This document shows, piece after piece, positions 43,692-54,123 of a stretch of DNA of 64,000 nucleotides (its first letter is position 1; every line of letters starts with the position of its first letter). The position numbers were made by a program, and so were the translations under genes. The notes below the pieces were generated by a model. That model ran no database searches. It was given only the letters and a program-made list of their open reading frames with translations, and had not been told where the DNA came from. Source of the DNA: Adineta ricciae. Taxonomy: Eukaryota > Rotifera > Eurotatoria > Adinetida > Adinetidae. The stretch spans positions 124,001-188,000 of the forward strand of contig CAJNOJ010000028.1 in the NCBI GenBank assembly GCA_905250025.1, read 5' to 3'.

Positions 43692-44501
43692 ATGGGTAGG
43701 TGTTCGTATTTCGTCTATCTCCTTTTTCTAATCTATTCGCTCGTGTCGTTATGTCATTGTCAAACGAGCGTGTATATCACCGAACCTAAAATAACAAGCA
43801 TCGTTCCCGTTAATTCAACAGCATTAACGATTAATTGGCAATTTGCTGATTCTTCCATTGACCAATCGAGTTTGATTCGTATTTATATCACTATTCTAGA
43901 ATACTATACAAAATACAATACAACGACTTATTCAGCGAATTTTACCTCTACAGCATCGAACAAGACAGTTACTTCGTGGACACAAAATTTTCCACTGGTC
44001 AATGCTTTCTATTCAGTATGTTTCTCAACGAATTCGACAATAACCAACGTAACTTACTTCATTGCGACGACAAAATGTCAACTGGCTCAAACATGTTCAC
44101 GACAGAACTCATCAAATTGTCCTAATGCATCTGCAGTGAACATTCAAGCAGCTAGTATAACATCGAACTCGTTTCTCATCACTGTGAATTGGTACAACGT
44201 ATTGCCCATCACACGAAATTCCACTCTTGTACAAATTTCAAGTCTAAACTCAAATGCGACGTATATCAGTTTGGTAACTAATGACACATACAACATTGAA
44301 TCCTATCAATTTTCGAATCTACAAGCAAGAACGACTTATGTTGTCACTACAACCGTTAATTATTTGCTTGCCAATCAGCTTAAGACAGAAACTTATAGTT
44401 CATCAGTAACAACATCTCGTTCGGCGAAGCTCTTTTCAACCAGTGACATACTGCTTTTCGGTGCTTGTATTCTTTCTATTTTCTTAATAAAACGTCATTG
44501 A
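43692..44501 (+). CDS. Secreted or membrane-anchored fibronectin III-like protein
   Basis: Single-exon frame of 269 residues. A signal peptide (YFVYLLFLIYSLVSLCHC) precedes a fibronectin III-like domain (ITSIVPVNSTALTINW, then the tyrosine-corner region) and a second, less clear beta-sandwich (ASITSNSFLITVNWY, LQARTTYVVTTTV). There are many N-x-S/T glycosylation sites and four or five Cys in the middle. The C terminus is a hydrophobic segment (ILLFGACILSIFLI) followed by KRH, so it is a type I membrane or GPI-anchored protein. Family not recognised; lack of introns is unusual for this window. Confidence 0.7.
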   Translation: MGRCSYFVYLLFLIYSLVSLCHCQTSVYITEPKITSIVPVNSTALTINWQFADSSIDQSSLIRIYITILEYYTKYNTTTYSANFTSTASNKTVTSWTQNFPLVNAFYSVCFSTNSTITNVTYFIATTKCQLAQTCSRQNSSNCPNASAVNIQAASITSNSFLITVNWYNVLPITRNSTLVQISSLNSNATYISLVTNDTYNIESYQFSNLQARTTYVVTTTVNYLLANQLKTETYSSSVTTSRSAKLFSTSDILLFGACILSIFLIKRH

Positions 44502-45015
44502 TATGTCAATACGCGTCGTAGAACAAATCAAAGCAATTCGAACTTCTTAATAATAACTCATTGAGTCGTGTTTTTCTCCTCTCATATACGATTTTTGTAT
44601 AAAATCGATTCTGCATTCATGAAGATTATACGTGTAATTTCGATGCAAATCGTTATACTTTAATTAAACGATATCAAGGAACTCGCCAAGGTTTATTACA
44701 TATATTATCGTATTTTTTATTTGATTTGCACAAGTGTTACATTGGAAATGAAGAATTTTATAAAACTATGCTAATTTACCGTTCGCTTCGATAACGATCG
44801 ATAAGTTTATTTATTTGTTATGCACATTGAAAGAACATTGGTAACAAATGAATGTGAATGAAGTTTACATTGCAATTGCTATAGCATAGATTTATTGATA
44901 TGTTTACATTTTATCACCAGCGCAACAACTGAAATTCATGCGAGTCATCAATGTGCTATTCGTAACATAATTACTGTCTGACAATGCTATCAAGATCGAT
45001 GATATAATGATTGGT
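44502..45015. other. Intergenic, convergent 3' ends
   Basis: About 510 bp, AT-rich, between the FN3 gene and syntaxin. No gene seen. Confidence 0.6.
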
Positions 45016-45768
45016 TTATTTTGCCCGAAAAGGCGAAGCTAATTTCAACGAGAAATATATGATAATGATTAAAAGTAGACAAGTAATAATGACAATCGCA
45101 AGTAGAATCCATTTGATTCGATTCGAACGTTTTTTGTTATTCACAGTAGTCTTGATTTCTTCTTTCGCACTATAAACCATTTCATCTGCCACTGTCAATG
45201 ATTGTTCGATGGCGTTTATTGTTGTTCCTTGCTGATGAATGATATTGCCAATATCGATAAATGTTTCGCGTAAGTCGGTTAGATCGTCTTCTAAAGTCGA
45301 CACGGTTATCGTGCGTTGGTTTATCAGATTCAACTCCATTTGTTCATCATACGGACTCTTTTCGATTAATTTCATCAGTTGTTCTTGTTGTTCTGAAGAA
45401 ATCGATTCGAATTGATTTGGTTCGTAGTGATAACCGAATGCGATGCGAGCGTATTGTTGAATTTGTTCGAATTTGATTCGAGTTTTTTCTAAATTGCATT
45501 TTATAACATCGAGACGTTTTCTGCTATTTACAGCGTATGACGATTGATCTAATGTTGACATTGATGAATAGAGATGTTCGAGTTGAGATGTAATGTTATT
45601 TAATTCATCGAAATACGTTTCCTGTTCTGATGCTGTGCGGTTTATGAGTAGTTTTTGAGCGAATTTTTCAATCGCTTGAATTGATTTACTTAGATCGTTG
45701 ATAAGCCGTTCACATCCATTCAAATGTCGTTGAAAATCGACTTTATCAGCAATGACCGGACACGTCAT
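45016..45768 (-). CDS. Syntaxin-type Qa-SNARE
   Basis: Membrane-fusion t-SNARE. Intronless frame of 250 residues. The N-terminal two thirds is helical (Habc-like: FQRHLNGCERLINDLSKS, ITSQLEHLYSSMSTLD). The SNARE motif at about residues 155-212 has LEDDLTDLRETFIDIGNII, the zero-layer Gln in HQQGTTI, and AIEQSLTVADEMV. A basic NNKKRSNRIK precedes the C-terminal transmembrane helix (WILLAIVIITCLLLIIIIY). It fits the plasma-membrane or endosomal syntaxin group; the exact class is not resolved. Lack of introns may point to a retrocopy. Confidence 0.88.
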   Translation of the reverse strand: MTCPVIADKVDFQRHLNGCERLINDLSKSIQAIEKFAQKLLINRTASEQETYFDELNNITSQLEHLYSSMSTLDQSSYAVNSRKRLDVIKCNLEKTRIKFEQIQQYARIAFGYHYEPNQFESISSEQQEQLMKLIEKSPYDEQMELNLINQRTITVSTLEDDLTDLRETFIDIGNIIHQQGTTINAIEQSLTVADEMVYSAKEEIKTTVNNKKRSNRIKWILLAIVIITCLLLIIIIYFSLKLASPFRAK

Positions 45769-46090
45769 TTCGAATTGAAAAAAAGAAATCGCGCCGCTCT
45801 TTCAATGTGTGAGTAATGTCAGTGATGCAAAAAGTTGCCACGAGAATGAGAGAGAGAAAAGATGGATTTATCGACGTGCAAGTATGCATCATGTCGACAT
45901 TTCACCCCGCTCTCAGATTTCTGTTAATGTATAAACATACAAGTACATACTGTGTGCGTATTAGCTGAATCCTGACAAAATAATGTTTAAAAAGTTTATG
46001 AACGGATCGTGAAAATTGTATTCAGTGAAAAAGTCTTATTTCGAGGAAAATGTTTACATGATGAATCATTGAATGTGCAGAACGATTTTA
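45769..46090. other. Intergenic between syntaxin and TAF10-like gene
   Basis: About 320 bp on the 5' side of syntaxin, with a short GAGAGA run near 45850. No gene. Confidence 0.55.
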
Positions 46091-46545
46091 TTAATCGAAA
46101 AAATCATCCATACTTAATGTACTATTTGTATTTTGTTGAGAATTGCTCGTCGCTTGAGAATTATTTTCTGGTATGGTATTCAGTAATGTCTGAGTCAATA
46201 ATTCACTAGTCAATGTTTTCGATGGCGCATTGTTTTCTCTATTTACACGAGCACAATCGGCAACAAGTGAGCGAATCTAAAATAATTCATGGGCAAAAGA
46301 ACAAAATCGACAAGAGATTTTATAATGTGCATTACCATTGTTTCGAATGATAGCGAAAGTAGTTTAATCAGACGTTCATCACTACACGATACACCTAATC
46401 GTTTCAGATGATATTGAATCACTGATAGACGAAAACATGGTTCGTATTTCGATAAACGTGTACATAATTGTTCAATATCTTCAACATTGACAAGATCTTC
46501 TTCATCGAGATTAGCAGCCGATGGATTTGTCGTACGTGAATTCAT
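46091..46545 (-). CDS. Histone-fold protein, TAF10-like
   Basis: Two exons (46336-46545, 46091-46276) join in phase to 131 residues. The pattern L..L..YEP....SVIQYHLKRLG...SDERLIKLLSLSFETMI, then KTLTSELLTQTL, parallels the TAF10 histone fold (YTPTIPDAV..YYL...GF..SDPR..RLISLA and KYTLTMEDLTPAL). TAF10 belongs to TFIID and SAGA. The signature IPD is missing, so the call is tentative. The start at 46545 was chosen because a CCTTAG acceptor lies 11 bases upstream; the longer frame from 46635 begins in sequence unlike the domain. The C-terminal tail is acidic and Asn/Gln-rich. Confidence 0.55.
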
Positions 46546-47838
46546 TGTTGTTTCACTAAGGAAATGACATGAAACTTCTAATCTAACCCAATCTAGTGGG
46601 TTCAGTTTGTATTGACTGGTAGGAGACGCAACCAATCAGATGATGACATTCTTGGAATGTCGCTGAAATCTAATCGGAATTTTCACAATGATATTTCATA
46701 CCAGTGAAAGAAAGTACGCGAGTAATCCACTAGAATAATCATATAAACTTATTGAGAAATTTCACATTGATGAATTTGTTTATGATGGTAATTTGCGTTA
46801 CTTGAAAATATTCTTCGTGCTCTGATAGGAATCAATTGATATGAAAACAACAAACATAGCAAGACAGTTTGTTTTATTCGAACAAATTGTTATTTATTTT
46901 CATGAAAACAAATAATCATTGCCGAAAGATGCTCAAGGCTGTCATTGTGTTGATGTTTTGTGTCGAGAAATGCGAAAACGAACTATATTATTGAGAAAAT
47001 AAACCTTGAATTCTATAGTTGTTTGATTTGCTATTTCAATTGAATTCTTATCAGAACACAAATGAACTAACTTGAAAGTTCATACGATTGAAACTCTCTT
47101 ATCTGAACAAGATGAATCGTAGAACAGACAGAAATGTCAGATGTTGATTGGACTCTCCTGTAGTGTTGAGCAATATACATAGAGAGATCAACGGTTCCAT
47201 CAATATTGATAAGAACAAAAGATGATTTCCAAAAGATTTTCGAAGTGAATTAGTACTTCTTTATACACATAGCACATGAATGTGGTACGTGACTAGTAGT
47301 GAGAGGATACTCAGTTTGCCATGGATGAGTGCTCTATTGTCCATGAAAAGGTATTGATGAGAAAAGCAATTTTCATTGTGCGGATGTCGTTAGGTGCATA
47401 TCTTCTTTTTTGTCTCTGCTTGCACTCTTCGTCCTTATACTATGAAATAAACAGTAACTGCGGTTTCATAAATTAAAGGAATGTTTATCGTCTCTTCTCT
47501 GTGATACCGTGCGTTAGAGTATAATCAAAACCAAAGATCATACCAAGACATAAGACAGTTGTATCTCAATAAGCTATGAAACCTCAAGGATTTTTTGAAA
47601 CAATAGGCCAAGAATATATTTGACAGGGAGACTTGTGCGAAATTGTTTTTTGTTTTAAGAGAACAATGACTGAAACCGCTGGACAAAAAATTAACAAAAG
47701 AGATAAATATTTAATGCGGTTGAATGGTTCTAATGAAACTGTTTGGTATAAAAGCCAGTGTAGTTTAATGGTGTTTTCATACAACCGATTACAATAATCA
47801 CTCATCATTATCTATATTACTTGCTGAATTAGTAAAAA
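46546..47838. other. Intergenic, divergent promoters
   Basis: About 1.3 kb. No coding exon or repeat recognised; it holds the TATA box of the next gene. Confidence 0.6.
47747..47754 (+). promoter_or_regulatory. TATA box of EF-hand gene 1
   Basis: TATAAAAG in GGTATAAAAGCC, 85-92 bp upstream of the ATG. It suggests a strong, regulated promoter, as expected for an abundant structural protein. Confidence 0.55.
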
Positions 47839-49491
47839 ATGGCCGCTGATGCTTTATTCAACCAAGCCGATGTTAACCACGATCAAGTCGTCGATAGAAA
47901 TGAATTTCGAAACTTTATCGGTGGTAACGCTGCGGGCGGTGTTGCTGGTGCTGAATTCGGCGCATACGGAGCTGGCGCTGGATATGGCTCATCATCATAT
48001 CAATCATCATCTTACGAATCATCATCCGCAAATGGTGGAGCTCTAGGTGGTGAACTTGCCTACGGTGCAGCTGGTGCTTCATTTGGTGGTGCTTCCTTAG
48101 GCGGTGCTGGCTATGGTTCATCATATGAATCGTCATCATACAACTCATCAGTTGGTAATGGCGGAGCTGCCTATGGAGTAGACAGTTCTAACTATTCATC
48201 ATCAGAAACAACTGCTGTTCAACGTTATGAAACCGATGCTCAAGGTCTCTTCAAAGACTCCAACCCCCAAATTATTCGTCGTCCAGCACCAGGTGGTGTT
48301 CAAACCTATACCCAAAATATCCGAGTCCGATTTCTTCAACCCCCACCAATTCCACCACCAGGCGTATGTTTTATCTTTTCATAGCAATTATCCACAGTCT
48401 ATATCGCTTCTTTTTCATTCTAGCCACTCATCATCAAAGAAGTGCGACCACCTCAACCACCTCCACCACCACCCCTCCGCATTCGTCAACAAGCTCCTCC
48501 CCTTCCTACACCACCTCCACTCATCCTCCGTGAACGACCACCAGTACCACCAGCGTCCGTCGCCTCTCAAACTGGTAAGAACATACTATTAACGCTTATC
48601 TATTCCACATTCTTCAATACTGTGTACTCTTCTAGTTGTCCGACGATTGGCTGCCCTCCCCGTCCCACCACGATCGGTGATCATCGAACGTTTACCAGCA
48701 CAACCTGCTCGACCACGTTCGTTTCTAGCTTTTCTTGCATATGTATGAACCAATGAATTGTATTTTGTTTCTAGGCGATATCATCATCGAACGTTGGGTT
48801 CCATATGGAGCACAAGCTAAACGTCGAACCATTGTTCAACGTGCAGCTGCAGCTCAACAATATGCTCGCCCACGTAATGTTATCATTCAATACGAAGCAC
48901 CCCAAGTACGTGTTGTCCGACAATTCCAACGTCTTGGTGTTACCCCAGAAAACCCACAAGCCTACGTTCAACGTTATGGTGCATCTCTTTTGGATGCTCA
49001 AACTTTGGTACAACAAGCACGTGCTGCTGGTGTTGTTGAAGACATTGTAAGTCTATTTACTTTCTATTAGAAATGAATACATTTCTCATTTTTCTATCTT
49101 TTATATCTAGAGTGCACCAGCTGTCCGTGGAGCAGTAGCAGCCGGCTTTGAAAGTGGAGTAGTTGGCGGTGGTTCATCCTTCGAATCATCATCCTATTCA
49201 GCAACAGGCTCAGGCACAGGCTTTGATGCTGGTTTAGGTGGTTCATCATCATACGAATCATCATCATTCGCAGCAAGTAGCGAAGGTGCTGGACTCGGTG
49301 CTGGTGCAGGATTCGGTGTCAGTGCTGTTGATGGCGGTTTCGGCAGCTCTAGCTCATACGAAGCCTCCTCATCATACAGTGCATCCACTGGAGGTGCCTT
49401 CGGTAGCTCCAATGATGCCGCATTCAACGCCGCTGACACAAACCACGATGGTGTTTTATCACGTGGTGAATTTCACAATGCTGGTTATTAA
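47839..49491 (+). CDS. EF-hand-bracketed Gly/Ser/Pro-rich structural protein 1
   Basis: Five exons (47839-48363, 48424-48574, 48636-48716, 48775-49046, 49111-49491) join in phase to 469 residues. A single EF-hand-like loop sits at each end: DVNHDQVVDRNEF near residue 12 and DTNHDGVLSRGEF near residue 455. Next to each is a Gly/Ser/Tyr-rich stretch with repeated SSSYESSS. The centre has a Pro-rich segment and a basic region with PPRSVIIERLPA, RDIIIERWVPY, RRTIVQR, RNVIIQYE and a conserved RQFQRLGVTPENPQAYVQRY block. I cannot name the central domain; the IIERW/IIQYE strands recall filament-forming repeats of cortical skeletons. A Ca-responsive role in the intracellular skin lamina of rotifers is inference. 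The facing gene is its paralogue. Confidence 0.82.
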
Positions 49492-50237
49492 ACTACGGCA
49501 TTTGTCTGGAGCATTCCTTTCCCTAGTTTTTTTTTTAATAATTTTATTTAGATAAACATATTTGATAACAATCGAAAACTCAATGAAATGAAGTTAATTT
49601 CCATACAAACAAATTTCATTTGAGCTAAACGATTTATTTTTTATTTATTTTTTCATTAACCATTAATTAGTTCCATGTGCTATCTAGGTTTTCACCCTTG
49701 TTTTCTTTCTCTTCGTTAATCTTCTCTAGTAAACTTTATATATGTATATGCATAGGTAAAATTTGAAATAAACTAGAACAACACGTTTGTACTCGTGCAT
49801 CAAGACTAATCATTCTTATTATTATTGGAAATTTTATATGAAATGAAAATTCAAATTAGCTTGCTGTTTTTATTTATTGAAATTAGAAATAAGCGAGACA
49901 GAAACTGAATAATGACAACTGAATAAGTATTAGTCTATCTATATATAAAAGAAATAAAAAGGCAAATGAATGAATAAATAATTGAGAGAAAAAATCTAAT
50001 CAATCAGAATGACAAAAAGAAGCAGAACGAATGCATATCATAAAAGAGAAATGATAGAAAAAAAACGAAGAGAGAAGAAAGAATTCTTGTCCTTGTCCTT
50101 ATCACAAGAATTTCAACGAATCAAAAGCTTCTTTTTTCTTTCCATGATGTGTTAAAGGTAATGTCTATCGATCAGATATTTTATGTTCTAAAAGGAAAAG
50201 ATAGTCGTGAAGAAAACAAAACACTGCTCAATTTCGT
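49492..50237. other. Intergenic between the twin EF-hand genes
   Basis: About 750 bp where both genes end. It has AATAAA signals for gene 1 near 49768 and an A/G-rich tract near 49950-50080. It is the centre of the inverted gene pair, but no palindrome was seen in the spacer itself. Confidence 0.6.
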
Positions 50238-52372
50238 TTACCTATTTTGAAATTGTGCGCTAAGAAATTGACGGAATTCATTGGGATCGAGTGTACCATC
50301 TTTATTTAAATCTGCTTCATTAAAGGCAATAGTTGCTGGATCATTATCACCTAGAGTAACACCACCAGTAGCAGAACTGTAACTTTCATATCCAGATGCA
50401 CTAGCACCAACAAAATCTGCTCCGGGCGATTGCATACGAGCACCTTGGGAGGCAAATGACGTTCTTTCAAAGGATGCTGTTGCTCCATAACCATTTCCAC
50501 CAATTGTACTACCTTGTGTTGCATCGAAAGCTGAGAAGCTAGCATTTCTGTGTTGACTACCACTGCGACTACGATTCAATGAGTGAGCAGGTGATGCTGC
50601 TGTACCAATATCACCGGTTGCTGAGAAATCAACACCAGCAGTTCCATAATCAATACCTTCACCTGAAAATTCAGCACCACTAGCTGAAAAATCGGCACTA
50701 CCATTCGAGTGTTCGACACCAGCAGTTAGATCAACACCACCACTTGTAAGGTCAGCAGTACCACTGGCAAGATCAATGCCGCTGGTTGCTCCAACAGCAG
50801 AACTGGCACTGTTATATTCAGCATTAAGTGATGTTGAACTTCCTGTAAGACTAGGACCGGTTTTTGGTGGAGACTAATAAATAATTAAAAGAGGAAAAGA
50901 AAAGCGAAACAAATTTCTATCTGAATGATATAGAACAAGATTCGTCAGCCTTACAATATCTTCAACAACACCAGCAGCACGTGCTTGTTGCACCAAAGTT
51001 TGAGCTTCTAGAAGTGATGAACCATAACGTTGAACATAGGCTTGTGGGTTTTCTTGAGTAACACCAAGACGTTGGAATTGTCGGACAACACGTACTTGTA
51101 CTGGTTCATATTGAATGATGATATTGCGTGGTTTGGGGTATTCTTTTGGTGCTTCGGCTCGTTGAACGATCGTTTTTCGTTTGGCTGACGATGTGTATGG
51201 TACCCAACGTTCGATGATAATATCACCTAATTGCAATTATTCACCTTTCCGTTATAATATGCGAAACAAAATAAAACGAAATGACTTACGCGGTTTCGGT
51301 GGCAATGCTGGTAGGCGTTCGATGATTACTGATCGAGGTGGAACAGGAATGGCAGGTAAGCGACGAACGACTAGCGAGAAAATTTTGTAAAAAACATAGT
51401 TCGAAATAGGTTTCCCTCTCTCATTTGTTTTTACCAGTTTGAGCGCCCATGTTCGTTGGTGGCGCTGGAGGTTTTTCACGTAGGATAAGTGGAGGTGGTT
51501 GTGGAGGAGGTGGAGCTTGTTGACGAACTCGGAGGGGTGGTGGTGGTGGTGGTTGAGGTGGTCGCACTTCTTTAATGATGAGTGGCTAAAAGTTGTTAGA
51601 TACAAACAAAAACATATTGTTTACATTTTCGATAAAAGAAAAAGATTTTACGCCAGGTGGTGCGATCGGTGGTGGTTGGAGAAATCGAATTTTCACATTT
51701 TGAGTGTATGTGACAGGTCCACCTTGTGCTGGTCGTCGAATGATTTGTGGATTAGGATCTTGGTACAGATTTTGTCCGTTAGCACCATTGATTTGTAGTT
51801 GATTTTGCGAGCCAGTCGTTTCGAAGGTTGACGCCGAAGCACCAGCTGTTTCGCCTGAGTAACCTACAGCAGATGCTGAGCTTGTTTCAAGACCGCCGGC
51901 TGCGTAGCTAGTCGATGAACTAGCATCGTACCCACCAACACCGCCTGATGTGTTGACATCGAAGCCATTCACATCAATGCCAGATGTTGGTGTGAAAGAT
52001 GCTCTTTCATACGAACTATAGCTTGCTTCGCAACCGACATTACCTGCTTCATTCAGGCTAGCTCCTCCTATGGCAGCAGAGCTACCGAAACTTCCACTGG
52101 CAGCATTGTTTTCACCATAAGCAGCATGTGAAGATGTTTCATATGAACTTGACGAGTATTGATTTGCTCCAGTCGCGCTGCCAGCGAAATTATTTGCTGA
52201 TCCTGCTCCCAAACTTTGAGCAATAAGATTACGAAATTCGTTGAAATCAAGACGTTGATCTTTATTCAGATCTGTTCGTAAAAGAGAAAGAAAAATAAGA
52301 TCATATTAGACGTACGTAGTTATATGAAAACAAAGCATCACTACCAGCTTGGTTAAACACGGCGTCAACCAT
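50238..52372 (-). CDS. EF-hand-bracketed Gly/Ser/Pro-rich structural protein 2
   Basis: Six exons (52345-52372, 51652-52271, 51435-51585, 51290-51370, 50955-51226, 50238-50873) join in phase to 595 residues. The three central exons are 151, 81 and 272 nt, identical in length and phase to those of gene 1, which proves shared descent. It has an N-terminal EF-hand loop (DLNKDQRLDFNEF), split by the first intron, and a C-terminal one (DLNKDGTLDPNEF). Low-complexity Ser/Gly/Ala/Tyr stretches flank the Pro-rich and IIERW core. The last exon contains an imperfect repeat around SG-(I/V)-DL-(A/T)-SG. The N-terminal Met exon is 28 nt. Function as for gene 1, inferred. Confidence 0.82.
50580..50873 (-). 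repeat. Protein-coding degenerate repeat in EF-hand gene 2
   Basis: Roughly 8-12-residue units of the type SGIDLASG, SGGVDLTAG, SGAEFSGEG, TAGVDFSATG. Each carries one acidic residue beside a hydrophobic one. It has no counterpart in gene 1. Confidence 0.6.
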
Positions 52373-53032
52373 AACTATACGAATATGCCACCAAGAGTGC
52401 TAGTCAACAAGAAACGTATATGTAACACTTGTTTGCTTGTCTTTTTAAATACTATCATTAAAATCAATGAAGCAAACCGCACAGCACAAGGTCATTTCTT
52501 CGACCACATTTGCCGTTTCACATACAAAGCTATTTTGATGGCAACTTTCTTGCATTCATATTTTCACTTCCTCTCGTTCTTCATACACTCTTTTTTACCG
52601 CAACTATCATTTCGTCGAACAAAAAAAAGTTAATTACTTGTCAATATCTCTTTTTCTCCTGTGTCGATGATAATCATCAACTACTTTCAACACTGTGAAA
52701 CCATCATTAACAGATAGGTAAGTAATTATGAAGCAAATTGTAAAGTGTCTTCCTTCCGATTAGTTACAGACGTGCAGCAACGATAAATATATATACATGC
52801 ATATACATATACACATACATGTACTGTGAGACGCTGATTTATCAGGGTTTTTACGCTTATTAGACTCTGTTTATTTTGATGGTTGCCATTTTATACGTAC
52901 GGCGTTCCAATGTAAAATTAGTTAATTATCATACCGAAGTACAACAAATAACAAGCCCAAAAATGCGCCTATTTAGAAAATATTCGACTAGTAAATGAAT
53001 CGAATTCATTTGGGTTTTTTCAATTGATTGCC
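52373..53032. other. Intergenic, divergent promoters
   Basis: About 660 bp between EF-hand gene 2 and the 14-3-3 gene. It has a CA/TA-rich run near 52790-52825. No gene. Confidence 0.55.
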
Positions 53033-54123
53033 ATGTCCTATCAAACAGATGATCAGCAACATGCTTTACGTACACAACCACAATTATTAATGACAAATCA
53101 AACGGACGAGAACGGTCTAGGAATGCACGCGAAAATGGCGGCATTGACAGCCGAGGATTTCATTTATCGTGCACGTTTAGCTGAAAAAGCTCTACGATAC
53201 GAAGACATGTTGATTCAAATGAGACATCTACTCGATTTGAAAAAGAAATTGTCTGCTGACGAAAGAAATCTACTTGTTGTTGCTTATAAAAACACGGTGA
53301 CAACACGACGAACAGGTGTGTGTGTGTATATGTGTGTATGTTTGATAGTATCGTTAGATTGTATCTTGTTCTTGTTTTCGTCGTAATAGCAATTCGTCAT
53401 CTGACAACTTATTGTAAGAAAATTGACGAAGTCAAATTAATACAGGTGATAATTGAGAAAAATACATTAAATACTCAATTAAAAACAAAACTACGTACTC
53501 TATATTAGATTTGTGAGCAATATCGAGACGAAATTGCGAATGAGTTATGGAATCTTTGTCAAGAATTGCTAAGTAAAACAGATGCATTGTAAAGTCGATG
53601 TGTTTTTCGATGATTGCTTGTATTTCTAATCAAAGCGATTGTCAAAGATGTTCTAACACCAAATGCACGAAACGATGCAGAACAAATCGCCTTCTACGAA
53701 CGTATGAAAGGTGATTTTATTCGATATGAAATTGAAATAGCTTCAGCAAACCTTCGAGAATCATTACAAAACGAAGCTAATCGTTGCTATTTGAACGCCA
53801 AAGAGCTCGCGGAAAACCATCTACCTGCCTATCATCCCGTTCGTGTCGGAATTATGCTCAATTACTCGGTTTTTTGTTTTAATTCAAAATCAAAAGCAGA
53901 CAATGCTTTGAAAATAGCTAAGCAAGCATACGAAGTAGACGTCTATTGTTGAAAGAGAAATTCAACAGATCGTGCGATCTGCTTGTTTCAGGAAGCATTA
54001 GCCGATTACGATCAATTGCACAATGAAGAAATGCGTCGTGATGCGCATGCATTGATGAAATCTCTCCAAAACAATATGAAACACTTTGCCAAAGGTCCTG
54101 GCAGTGATGTCGAAGAAATATAA
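53033..54123 (+). CDS. Divergent 14-3-3 protein
   Basis: Phosphoserine/threonine-binding adaptor. Five exons (53033-53315, 53390-53445, 53509-53572, 53636-53934, 53992-54123) join in phase to 277 residues. A 36-residue extension precedes the first helix, AEDFIYRARLAEKALRYEDM. Family motifs are VAYKNTVTTRR (for VAYKNVVGARR), KGDFIRYEIEIAS (for KGDYYRYLAE) and VRVGIMLNYSVF (for IRLGLALNFSVF). The phosphopeptide-binding Lys, two Arg and Tyr are kept, so binding is plausible. The last helices are unusual: FDEAIAEL reads YEEALADYDQL and the LIMQLLRDNLTLW motif is ALMKSLQNNMKHF. An in-frame ATG at 53024 would add three residues. Confidence 0.88.

Noticed and set aside
47915-48148. Met/His-rich frame on the strand opposite EF-hand gene 1
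   Set aside because: Shadow of the Ser/Gly-rich coding strand (TCATCA read as complement).
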